A DNA stretch of 28,577 bases from assembly GCA_934168355.1 (NCBI GenBank), contig CAKPNI010000018.1, positions 1 through 28,577 of the forward strand, written 5' to 3'. The translations under genes and the position numbers were made by a program. Below are positions 7,747 through 14,160 of this stretch, in pieces. How positions within the stretch are numbered: position 1 is the first letter of the stretch; each line of letters starts with the position of its first letter. The notes under the pieces were generated by a model. The model was not told the DNA's origin, searched no databases, and saw only the letters and a list, made by a program, of their open reading frames with translations. Origin of the DNA: an uncultured Clostridia bacterium. GTDB taxonomy: Bacteria; Bacillota; Clostridia; TANB77; CAG-508.

Positions 7747-7781
7747 GGTGTTATTTTTGCCTATATTTAGCGGTTTATGCA

Positions 7782-7807
7782 AAAAGTCTGGATTTCTCCA
7801 GACTTTT
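7782..7807. terminator. Bidirectional-looking terminator between yafQ relic and copper promoter
   Basis: Perfect 11-bp stem AAAAGTCTGGA/TCCAGACTTTT with TTTC loop. The minus-strand side ends in TTTTT. It ends the dinJ-yafQ transcript and insulates the copper promoter. Confidence 0.88.
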
Positions 7808-7828
7808 GTTTTAATTTTTCCTTATTAA

Positions 7829-7927
7829 TTAGAATAAATTTGAATGTGTTTCAATATCAAATAATATTAACTTTTTCACCTTTTTCAAGCTTTGTTTAAA
7901 TCTATTTGTAACTTCGATTTTGTACAT
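7829..7927 (-). pseudogene. YafQ/RelE-family toxin with internal deletion
   Basis: 32-residue ORF whose start, MYKIEVTNRFKQSLKKVKK, is the N-terminus of YafQ-type mRNA interferases. Its end, LILFDIETHSNLF, matches their C-terminal strand and tail (usual form L-x-L-x-x-x-x-T-G-T/S-H-S-D-L-F). About 50-60 residues between are missing, in frame, including the central catalytic positions. It begins 2 nt after the dinJ stop, the normal antitoxin-toxin arrangement. It is therefore almost certainly a dead toxin beside a kept antitoxin. Read as a full gene it would be far too short. Confidence 0.8.
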
Positions 7928-7929
7928 AA

Positions 7930-8238
7930 TTATTCCTCATCTAAATCTTTCATTAATTCATCAACATTATTATATGTTTTATTATTTTTTGCCTCTTCTT
8001 CTAATTTTAGAAAATCTACTTTACTATAATCATGCAGATGACCATATTCACATATATATGAACCATATCTGTCATTTAATTCTACAACACCTTTTCTTTT
8101 TATACTAAAAGGTATTCCATTATTTAGCTTCACTTGATGTAAAAAAATATTTATTGCCTCACTTAATGAAAGTCCTAAATCCTCTAATATTGGTGCAACT
8201 TCTTTTTTTATATTATCATTGATTCTTACCGTTGACAT
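7930..8238 (-). CDS. dinJ: DinJ/RelB-family antitoxin
   Basis: 102-residue antitoxin: an N-terminal ribbon-helix-helix DNA-binding fold plus a toxin-binding tail. STVRINDNIKKEVAPILEDL, then GLSLSEAINIFLHQVKLNNG and IPFSI are the classic RelB/DinJ pattern. The C-terminal YNNVDELMKDLDEE is the usual acidic tail. The tail is longer than in many relatives (CEYGHLHDYSKVDFL inserted). Start is ATG 8238 with AAAGGAGTGGTTAAA. An upstream in-frame ATG at 8292 lies inside the promoter. It is expected to repress its own promoter at the two TGTATACA palindromes. The cognate toxin gene is deleted. Confidence 0.92.
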   Translation of the reverse strand: MSTVRINDNIKKEVAPILEDLGLSLSEAINIFLHQVKLNNGIPFSIKRKGVVELNDRYGSYICEYGHLHDYSKVDFLKLEEEAKNNKTYNNVDELMKDLDEE

Positions 8239-8262
8239 TTTAACCACTCCTTTTTGATTATC

Positions 8263-8299
8263 TGTATACATTATATGACATATTGTATACAATTATCAA
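8263..8299 (-). promoter_or_regulatory. dinJ promoter with two palindromic operators
   Basis: TTGATA (8299-8294), 18-nt spacer, TATAAT (8275-8270). Palindromes TTGTATACAA (8283-8292) and TGTATACA (8263-8270), 20 nt apart, sit in the spacer and just past the -10. This suits cooperative ribbon-helix-helix autorepression. Confidence 0.8.
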
Positions 8300-8320
8300 C
8301 GTTTTTATCCATTTTTTCTT

Positions 8321-9109
8321 CTAACCTAACGCCACATCCAATATCATCATAACTACAAAACCAATTGCCACACCAATTGTTCCAATATTAGAATGTTCTC
8401 CACTTTGTGACTCAGGAATCAATTCCTCAACAACAACATAAATCATTGCTCCAGCTGCAAAAGCCAACAAATATGGCAAAATTGGAACAACTAAATTTGT
8501 AAGTAATATTGTAATTACTGCTCCTATTGGCTCCACAATTCCAGATAAAGTTCCATATAAAAATGCCTTTCCCTTTGACATTCCCTCAGCCTTCAAGGGC
8601 ATTGAAATAATTGCACCTTCTGGAAAATTTTGAATTGCAATACCAATTGCTAATGCAAAAGCCCCAGCCATTGTTATTCCAGTATTTCCAATTAAAGCTC
8701 CTGCAAAAGAAACACCAACAGCCATTCCCTCTGGAATATTATGAAGTGTTACCGCAAATACCATCATTGTTGTTTTCTTTAATTTTGTCTTTATTCCTTC
8801 TGGCTTAGTACTTTCTAAATGTAAATGTGGAATTACACTATCTAAAACTAGTAAAAATACAATACCTAATAAGAATCCCACTGTTGCTGGAACCCAAGGT
8901 GTAATTTTTTGTTCTGTTGCCATATCTATTGAAGGTATTAATAATGACCATACAGAAGCAGCAATCATAACACCTGATGCAAACCCAAGTAATATTTTTT
9001 CCACTTTTTTATTTAATTTATTTTTCATTAAAAATACCATTGCACTTCCTAAAGTTGTTCCTAAAAATGGTATCATTAATCCTACAAATATATTCATTAT
9101 TACTGACAT
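8321..9109 (-). CDS. zupT: ZIP-family divalent metal transporter (ZupT-like)
   Basis: Membrane transporter for zinc and possibly other divalent metals, importing direction. 262 residues and eight predicted membrane helices. The paired metal-site helices are visible: HNIPEGMAVGVSFAG (helix 4) and QNFPEGAIISMPL (helix 5), with a variable His-poor loop HLHLES between helices 3 and 4. A third acidic site, EELIPESQSGEHSN, precedes the last helix. The start is ambiguous: ATG 9109 abuts the AAAGGA site, whereas ATG 9097 has about 12 nt of spacing. It is preceded by a 41-nt inverted-repeat region and has no clear own -10. It ends 29 nt upstream of the dinJ promoter region. Metal specificity is not certain. 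Confidence 0.93.
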   Translation of the reverse strand: MSVIMNIFVGLMIPFLGTTLGSAMVFLMKNKLNKKVEKILLGFASGVMIAASVWSLLIPSIDMATEQKITPWVPATVGFLLGIVFLLVLDSVIPHLHLESTKPEGIKTKLKKTTMMVFAVTLHNIPEGMAVGVSFAGALIGNTGITMAGAFALAIGIAIQNFPEGAIISMPLKAEGMSKGKAFLYGTLSGIVEPIGAVITILLTNLVVPILPYLLAFAAGAMIYVVVEELIPESQSGEHSNIGTIGVAIGFVVMMILDVALG

Positions 9110-9155
9110 TCCTTTCTTTCAAGGCACCAAATGATTTAGTACCCCAACAAACATA

Positions 9156-9240
9156 TCACTTCCCAAAAATCAATTTTTATTAAAATTGGGAAGTGACACT
9201 TTGAACTTTTTACTCATATCTAAGTAATCAAAATTGATTT
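9156..9240. repeat. Inverted repeat plus short relic of an ABC-permease 3' end
   Basis: An 11-bp stem TCACTTCCCAA/TTGGGAAGTGA (9156-9166 and 9186-9196) is followed on the plus strand by a segment ending in TTTTTACTCATATCTAAG. On the minus strand that reads LLRYE-stop, the usual end of MacB/FtsX permeases. The whole block aligns with 10775-10850, downstream of the ABC fragment there (shared TCCCAAAAATCAATTT and TTTTTACTCA). It is probably the decayed tail of another paralogue. Confidence 0.5.
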
Positions 9241-9259
9241 TTATAATCTACATAACAAC

Positions 9260-10564
9260 CTATTTTACTAAAAAAGTAGCATATAACGGAACAGATTTTA
9301 TTCCATTTTCGAACCCAAAATTCTTACTAGAAATTCTAATTGCATATTTGGGTTTAAATCTTTTTATATATTCATTTAAACTTTTAGATTTTGTATTGTC
9401 ACTCGCTTTTACCTCAATTGGAATTATTCCATCCTCGTTGTATATAATAAAATCAATTTCTGAACTACTTGCCGTAGCCCAATAATATAAATCAACATTA
9501 TTAAACATTAATTGATTTGCCACATAATTTTCTGTTATTTCCCCTTTATACAAGAAAGGCTTATTTAAATATATATCATTAACATTAATCTTCAACATTG
9601 TATTTAAAATTCCAACATCACCTAAATAAATCTTAAAAAATTCATTATCTTTATATGCCTCTGGAGGAATATTAATGCTATTCAATTTACAACATTTATA
9701 AATTAATTTACTTGCCAAAAGCCATTCTAACGAGTCACTATAATCTCTACTTCGCGCATTTTTATCTATTTTAGAATATTGAAATTTATTTGACTTGTTG
9801 CCTATTTGGATTGGAATAGAATTATATATTGCTTCATTCTTAACTGCTTCTGTTTTGTTGTTTATAAATTTATTCATATCTTTTATATACGCAGAATTAA
9901 TATTTTCAATTATATTTCTATTTATTTCTAGAATATTCATATTATTAGAAATAAAATCTTCTACCATTTCAGGCATTCCACCTATACATAAATATTTTCT
10001 ATATAACTCTATTAGCTTTTCATGGGTCACTTGATCCATTGGACTATTTTCTTTAAAACATTTTTTTATATACTCTATTATATATTCTCCATTGCTTTGT
10101 GCCATTAAAAATTCTTGAAAATCCATTGGAAACATATTTATCATTTCTACTTTTCCAACTGGAAATGAACTATGAAATCTTTTTAGTTTTACACCAAGCA
10201 AACTTCCAGCACAAATAATCTTAAATGGCCTTTCATCTTCGCAGTACCACTTTAAAGAAGATATAAGTTCTTCGCTTTCTTGAATTTCATCAAAAAATAT
10301 TATAGTATCTTCTAAGTTAGGATTTATATTTAAGTTTGCACATAATCTAATATATTTTTCTTCTAATGAAATATTTTGTTTATATAATTCAACAATTTCA
10401 GGGTGATTTAATAGGTTTATTTGTATTGTATTTTTGTATTCATTTTTACAAAACTCATTAATTATATATGTTTTTCCCACTTGTCTCGCACCTATAATCA
10501 TTAAAGGCTTTTTCATTCCTTTATTCTTCCATTCAATTAATTTTTTATAAATTTTTCTCTCCAT
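9260..10564 (-). CDS. AAA+ ATPase with DUF4143 (AAA_14/DUF4143 family)
   Basis: 434 residues. N-terminal P-loop domain with Walker A GARQVGKT (25-32), Walker B TIIFFDEIQ and sensor-like ICAGSLLG. The middle has the family's FPMDFQEFLMA and CIGGMPEMV. The C-terminal DUF4143 half shows the nuclease-like core ASSSEIDFIIYNEDGIIPIE, with VKAS close behind (E-V-K triad of PD-D/ExK folds). These proteins are widespread in gut bacteria, often as scattered single genes near repeats, and their role is unclear. The start is ATG 10564 with AGGAGGATGGGAAT. An in-frame ATG at 10612 lies inside the -35 box and is excluded. It has its own promoter. The region is bracketed by ABC-permease 3'-end copies, suggesting insertion. 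Confidence 0.93.
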   Translation of the reverse strand: MERKIYKKLIEWKNKGMKKPLMIIGARQVGKTYIINEFCKNEYKNTIQINLLNHPEIVELYKQNISLEEKYIRLCANLNINPNLEDTIIFFDEIQESEELISSLKWYCEDERPFKIICAGSLLGVKLKRFHSSFPVGKVEMINMFPMDFQEFLMAQSNGEYIIEYIKKCFKENSPMDQVTHEKLIELYRKYLCIGGMPEMVEDFISNNMNILEINRNIIENINSAYIKDMNKFINNKTEAVKNEAIYNSIPIQIGNKSNKFQYSKIDKNARSRDYSDSLEWLLASKLIYKCCKLNSINIPPEAYKDNEFFKIYLGDVGILNTMLKINVNDIYLNKPFLYKGEITENYVANQLMFNNVDLYYWATASSSEIDFIIYNEDGIIPIEVKASDNTKSKSLNEYIKRFKPKYAIRISSKNFGFENGIKSVPLYATFLVK

Positions 10565-10583
10565 ATTCCCATCCTCCTCTTTA

Positions 10584-10612
10584 ATTTTACCTCTTATTTT
10601 TAATAGTGTCAA
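10584..10612 (-). promoter_or_regulatory. Promoter of the AAA+/DUF4143 gene
   Basis: TTGACA (10612-10607), 17-nt spacer, TAAAAT (10589-10584). The transcript would start about 12-15 nt before the ribosome site. This fixes the start codon at 10564. Confidence 0.8.
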
Positions 10613-10614
10613 TA

Positions 10615-10705
10615 TTTTTTCACGTTTTTAGAGGGAATGTTGTTGCATTTTTTCACGTTTTTTAAGGGAATAGTGTTACTTTTTTTCACATATTTAATAA
10701 AAATG
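10615..10705. repeat. Tandem 33-bp repeats upstream of the ATPase promoter
   Basis: Unit 1 (10615-10647) and unit 2 (10648-10680) share TTTTTTCACGTTTTT then A-x-GGGAAT and end TGTTG/GTGTT. Unit 3 (10681-10705) keeps only TTTTTTCAC. They sit directly upstream of the -35, as an array of protein-binding sites would. Confidence 0.7.
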
Positions 10706-10711
10706 CATAAA

Positions 10712-10760
10712 AAGTAAAAAAATTATACATACTTTTTTGGTATGTATAATTTTTTTACTT
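10712..10760. terminator. Perfect 21-bp inverted repeat, probable bidirectional terminator
   Basis: Arms 10712-10732 and 10740-10760 are exactly complementary (AAGTAAAAAAATTATACATAC and its complement) with a 7-nt T-rich loop. The A/T-rich base gives T-runs on both strands. It lies downstream of the ABC fragment (minus strand) and upstream of the repeat array. Confidence 0.65.
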
Positions 10761-10821
10761 ATATTTATTTTTGCAACTTTTCCCAAAAATCAATTTAAAA
10801 AATTGGAAGAAACAACTTAAA

Positions 10822-11020
10822 ATTTTTACTCACATCTCAATGCCAAAACCGGGTCCTCCTTAGCTGCTTTCTTAGACGGAATAATTCCACCAATCAAAGT
10901 CAAAATTGTACTTAACACAACCAAAATAATACCTCCAACAAATGGCAAAGATGCTCTAACATTAGCTCCATTTGAAAGTGCATAAATAAGTTTATTTGTA
11001 GGAATTAAAAGTAAACAAGT
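10822..11020 (-). pseudogene. Duplicate 3' end of the ABC-transporter permease
   Basis: 199 bp matching 13962-14160 with one visible difference (G at 10980 against A at 14120). It encodes the last 64 residues of the MacB/FtsX permease, including the last membrane helix, PSKKAAKEDP and VLALRCE-stop, but has no beginning. At 11020 it joins the transposase fragment abruptly. Together the two copies form a direct repeat flanking the DGR genes. Near-identity means the duplication is recent or kept alike by recombination. Confidence 0.9.
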
Positions 11021-11364
11021 CTTTCTACTCTTCCATTTTGCTTCGGTGTATGTGGTTTTATTACTTTATATTCTATTCCTAGCTCCTCTAATGTCTTTTC
11101 AAATTTTGTCTTTTTATTCTTTAAAAACGCTTGCCAACTTAATCTATTTGTAAACTCAAATCCATTATCCGTTTGTATTGTCTTTATTTTAAATGGAAAA
11201 TATTTTACTAACCTTTTTGCAAATTCACTTGACGCATATGTATCATGCGCATTCGTAAACCACGTATATCTCATTCTTGAACATTCGTCTATTGCTGTAT
11301 ATTGATAGTATTTTTCTCCCATTTCTTGTAATTCTGGACTCATACATTTCTTGGGTACGTAATT
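11005..11364 (-). pseudogene. Transposase fragment, rve integrase core (IS3/IS481 type)
   Basis: Core of a DDE transposase without its N-terminal DNA-binding part and without its C-terminus. The first Asp is in YTAIDECSRMRYTWF, the second in TIQTDNGFEFTNR, and the Glu in KPHTPKQNGRVER. After VER the sequence runs into LVYF-stop, encoded by the duplicated ABC segment, so the junction is at 11020-11021. At the other side the frame is open through YVPKKCMSPELQEM back into the avd tail at about 11364, without its own start. No terminal inverted repeats are visible. It cannot be active. It most likely marks the event that removed the downstream half of the DGR. Confidence 0.85.
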
Positions 11365-11813
11365 ATAAACCTCCGTACTTTTAAGCGAAGTAGTTCTTTA
11401 TATCTTTCTAAATCTTTTCTCATAATACCTTTTAAAAGATTCTGCTCTTCTAGTAAAAGTCTTCCCCATTCTTGAAAAGCAAATTTTTTCCATTCTTTAC
11501 TTTCTTCTAGGTTCATTTCTAGTCTTTCTTTTAATTCTATCAATGGTAATTCCATGTTTTCGCATGCTGCAAGTGAAAGTTGAAAATGTTCTCTTCTATT
11601 TTGAACATCCTTGCTATTTCTTGGAACTATATTATTTGCAGTATTTGCTTCATAATATACTTTTCTTGCTATCATGCATATATCTTTTGTTATGAAAAAA
11701 GTTAATCTTTTAGGATATTTCAAGCAATATGTTAATGTATGTGCAGATAATTTCCTTACAGTTTCCAAAAATGCTACTTGACTTTCTCCTCTCTGACTTA
11801 CATATACAGACAT
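11340..11813 (-). CDS. avd: Avd-like DGR accessory protein (four-helix-bundle family)
   Basis: 157 residues, mostly helical and basic, no membrane segment: MSVYVSQRGESQVAFLE, then LTYCLKYPKRLTFFITKDI, RKVYYEANTANNIVP, NRREHFQLSLAACENMEL and FQEWGRLLLEEQNLL. The P-K-R-L/Y-T-F-F motif, the small four-helix layout and the position straight after a C-type-lectin-like target gene fit the accessory protein of diversity-generating retroelements, which binds the reverse transcriptase (recollection of the family, no search run). Start ATG 11813 behind GGGGGAAAATAT. The last dozen residues (VRRFIITYPRNV) look foreign, reading into transposase DNA, so the natural C-terminus is probably altered. TGA overlaps the transposase piece. 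If it is not Avd, it would be another S23-like helical-bundle protein. Confidence 0.65.
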   Translation of the reverse strand: MSVYVSQRGESQVAFLETVRKLSAHTLTYCLKYPKRLTFFITKDICMIARKVYYEANTANNIVPRNSKDVQNRREHFQLSLAACENMELPLIELKERLEMNLEESKEWKKFAFQEWGRLLLEEQNLLKGIMRKDLERYKELLRLKVRRFIITYPRNV

Positions 11814-11837
11814 ATATTTTCCCCCTACAATAATTTC

Positions 11838-11855
11838 GCCCTTCTTTCGAAGGGC
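11838..11855 (-). other. DGR-type hairpin with GAAA loop
   Basis: Minus strand GCCCTTC-GAAA-GAAGGGC: a perfect 7-bp GC-rich stem with a GAAA tetraloop, 45 nt past the end of the target gene and before avd. DGR target genes carry a hairpin/cruciform with a GNRA-like tetraloop just downstream of the variable region, which stimulates retrohoming (known from the Bordetella phage system). There is no T-run, so it is not a terminator. Confidence 0.65.
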
Positions 11856-11899
11856 TGATAGTATTTTTATTTTTATTTTAAAATTATGTCAACTTAATT

Positions 11900-13648
11900 C
11901 TAGATTGCAAAGCCGGGGGCCACCGCACCATAGTTCTTCGCATAATCATAATCGCTACTACCTTGGTACACGCCGCAAAAAAAATTGCTGCCATTCGAAT
12001 AAGGCGAACGAAGCCACCACCAAACAGATGGATTATAAGTATCATATTTTACCAATTTCGAATTACCTTTCGCATATGTTAGACCTTCTATTGATGCGTA
12101 ATATTTATATTGACTACCTTCTCTTGTTCCCGCCTTTCCATAGCATCCTTCTGTTGTTACCCAACTTCCATTAGTATATTGTTCTCCATCACTCCATACT
12201 TCTGAACAAGATAATAACCATATTTTATCATTACAAGTTTCTACCGTTGATTTTGAAGCATTATATGAACTATCTTTTTGGTCTATATAACTCTTTGTTA
12301 CACTCTTTATTATTCCGCTCTTTCCCATCGCTGTTTCTATATCATATAAATTTATTTTTCCACTTTTTGCTGTTTCTGTTCCACTATTTAATATTGTTCT
12401 TAATTCTCTATTTGCCCATCCTCCAGCATTAAAGTAATCTGAAGTACTTCCTTTTTTATATAAGGTTGAATTGAATAACGATGTTACAAATTCAAAACTT
12501 ATTCCTGCTTTTGTTATTGTTGAATCACTATATGCTGTAGCTCCACTTTCTAATGTATCATGATTAAATCCTAATATTCTTACCTTATAATCTTTGCTTG
12601 CTATTGTTATTGTTTTTTCATCTCCAACTTTTGCTGAATATTCTTTTCCATTTATGGTTTTCGTTACATTTACTGTTTGATTTGTTATTGTATTATCTTT
12701 TGCTATCTCTTTTGCTAATGCGTTTATATCTGTCCATAAATAATCAGAAAATTTTGGAGCAGCTACTGTTATACTATATGTTGCTGTCTTTCCAGAGTTT
12801 TTAGCTGTTGCTGTTATAACTGCTGCGCCCTCACTTACACCTGTTACTGTTGCTTTACTGTCATCTTTTTTAACTACTGTTGCTTTAGACTTATCATTTA
12901 CGCTCCATTCAATTTCTTCATTTCCTCCACCTTGTGCTACTGTTAAATCTATTTTAGCACCTGAGGCTACTGTTGTTTCTCCAGATATTGTTAAACTTGT
13001 TGCTAATGTTATTGTTTTTACTGTTACTTCACATGTTGCCTCTTTTCCATTACATGTTGCTTTAATTGTTGCTGTTCCATTTCCTACTGCTTTCACTGTT
13101 GCTGTTGCTCCATTTCCTTCTACTGTTGCTATATTTTCATTCGAACTTGTCCATGTAATTGTTCCTGATATATTTGTTAATGTTGCTGTTAATGTAAATT
13201 CTTCTTTGTCTGTTCCTACTATTGACAGTGTTTTTGTTGTTTCACTTAACCCTACTCCATCTAGTCTTGCTACTGTTCCATCTGTTGCTACAGAATAAAG
13301 TGTTCTTTTGTATGTTATTGTCTTTGCTGCACTATTCAAATTTACATTATTTGCTCCTAGTGCTTCTTTTAAATCATCTTCATGTGCAAATATGTAATCT
13401 GAAAATGTTGCTGCCCCTCCATTTAGATGATATTCCATTGCCATTTGGCTTAGAGCAAATTCTAGCTCTTCTTTGTTTTGAGCATCTGTTGTCTTATTTT
13501 TTGCTTCTGATGCCCTGTTAAGTATACCATTCTGACCTGTTAGCATATTTATGCTTACACCTGCTAGTATTAGCAAAACTATGATTGTAACTACTAACGC
13601 AATCAGGGTTATACCTTTGTTTCTTTTGAATTTTGTTTTAAAATCCAT
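11900..13648 (-). CDS. DGR target: pilin-like surface protein with Big_2 repeats and C-type-lectin-like variable end
   Basis: 582 residues, exported and pilus-like. The N-terminus KRNKG is followed by ITLIALVVTIIVLLILAG, a prepilin-type signal and helix. Cleavage is expected after Gly12. The usual pilin Glu5 is replaced by Ala. Two bacterial Ig-like (Big_2) domains follow at about 131-212 (ITWTSSNENIATVEG, GNGTATIKATCNG) and 213-295 (IEWSVNDKSKATVV, GVSEGAAVITATA). A DUF6273/C-type-lectin-like domain (about 300-582) ends with WWWLRSPYSNGSNFFCGVYQ and GAVAPGFAI. The last 40 codons are much richer in G/C than the rest, the mark of a variable region. Strong AAGGAGGAGG start at 13648. Expression probably depends on read-through of the hairpin at 13697-13748. 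It likely binds ligands at the cell surface. Confidence 0.88.
   Translation of the reverse strand: MDFKTKFKRNKGITLIALVVTIIVLLILAGVSINMLTGQNGILNRASEAKNKTTDAQNKEELEFALSQMAMEYHLNGGAATFSDYIFAHEDDLKEALGANNVNLNSAAKTITYKRTLYSVATDGTVARLDGVGLSETTKTLSIVGTDKEEFTLTATLTNISGTITWTSSNENIATVEGNGATATVKAVGNGTATIKATCNGKEATCEVTVKTITLATSLTISGETTVASGAKIDLTVAQGGGNEEIEWSVNDKSKATVVKKDDSKATVTGVSEGAAVITATAKNSGKTATYSITVAAPKFSDYLWTDINALAKEIAKDNTITNQTVNVTKTINGKEYSAKVGDEKTITIASKDYKVRILGFNHDTLESGATAYSDSTITKAGISFEFVTSLFNSTLYKKGSTSDYFNAGGWANRELRTILNSGTETAKSGKINLYDIETAMGKSGIIKSVTKSYIDQKDSSYNASKSTVETCNDKIWLLSCSEVWSDGEQYTNGSWVTTEGCYGKAGTREGSQYKYYASIEGLTYAKGNSKLVKYDTYNPSVWWWLRSPYSNGSNFFCGVYQGSSDYDYAKNYGAVAPGFAI
11903..12022 (-). 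other. Putative DGR variable region (VR)
   Basis: The final 40 codons, from TGGTGGTGGCTTCGTTCGCC to GCCCCCGGCTTTGCAATC. They use codons such as GCG, GGC, CCC, AGC, GTG and CGT that are rare elsewhere in the window, and end in a G/C block like an initiation-of-mutagenic-homing site. Many codons have the form NNC/NNT (TAT, AAT, GGC, AGC, GAT, TAC), as produced from AAC codons of a template by adenine mutagenesis. Exact VR limits need the template, which is not in the window. Confidence 0.65.
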
Positions 13649-13696
13649 TTTTCCTCCTCCTTTTTATTTAGGTATACATTCTATTAAAAAACGCTA

Positions 13697-13748
13697 AAAA
13701 GCAACACAAATAAACCTATAAAAATATAGGTCTATTTGTGTTGCTTTT
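13697..13748 (-). terminator. Long hairpin (terminator/attenuator) between leader ORF and DGR target gene
   Basis: Outer 16-bp perfect stem (13697-13712 with 13733-13748, AAAAGCAACACAAATA), one A-C mismatch, an inner 7-bp stem (ACCTATA/TATAGGT) and a 4-nt loop. On the minus strand it is followed by TTTTT-AGCG-TTTTTT. Only about 48 nt separate it from the target ATG, with no good promoter in between. Confidence 0.8.
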
Positions 13749-13773
13749 ATATTTTTGATTTTTTGTTTTTAAG

Positions 13774-13851
<78 letters not shown>

Positions 13852-13887
13852 TTTTATACCTCTTTTTTATTTTGATTTTATACATTT

Positions 13888-13916
13888 ATTCTATACTATT
13901 TTTTTATTTTTGGCAA
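13888..13916 (-). promoter_or_regulatory. Promoter of the leader ORF / DGR target unit
   Basis: TTGCCA (13916-13911), 17-nt spacer, TAGAAT (13893-13888). It lies between the ABC transporter stop (13966) and the leader ATG (13851). Confidence 0.75.
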
Positions 13917-13961
13917 GAGTTTTAAAAAATATTGACTAGATTTTTTTGAAAATTAAGAAGT

Positions 13962-14160
13962 ATTTTTACTCACATCTCAATGCCAAAACCGGGTCCTCCT
14001 TAGCTGCTTTCTTAGACGGAATAATTCCACCAATCAAAGTCAAAATTGTACTTAACACAACCAAAATAATACCTCCAACAAATGGCAAAGATGCTCTAAC
14101 ATTAGCTCCATTTGAAAGTACATAAATAAGTTTATTTGTAGGAATTAAAAGTAAACAAGT
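13962..14160. repeat. Parental copy of the 199-bp direct repeat
   Basis: 3' end of the full ABC-transporter gene plus 4 nt past its stop. It is repeated at 10822-11020 with one difference. The repeats are 3140 bp apart and enclose the DGR target, avd and the transposase fragment, so recombination between them could delete the block. Confidence 0.93.

Noticed and set aside
9156..9196. Metal-responsive operator for the ZIP transporter
   Set aside because: The inverted repeat is far from any recognisable promoter and is better matched by the block at 10775-10821, so it is treated as part of a repeated ABC-gene tail.
10615..10705. Short 33-bp tandem repeats as a CRISPR array
   Set aside because: Units abut without spacers, vary between copies, and no cas gene is present.
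11005..11343. Active insertion sequence
   Set aside because: Both protein ends are missing, there are no terminal inverted repeats, and one side is fused to ABC-permease DNA.
11340..12022. A template repeat for the variable region inside the window
   Set aside because: The TGGCTTCGTTCGCC core of the variable region occurs only once. I found no second copy on either strand.
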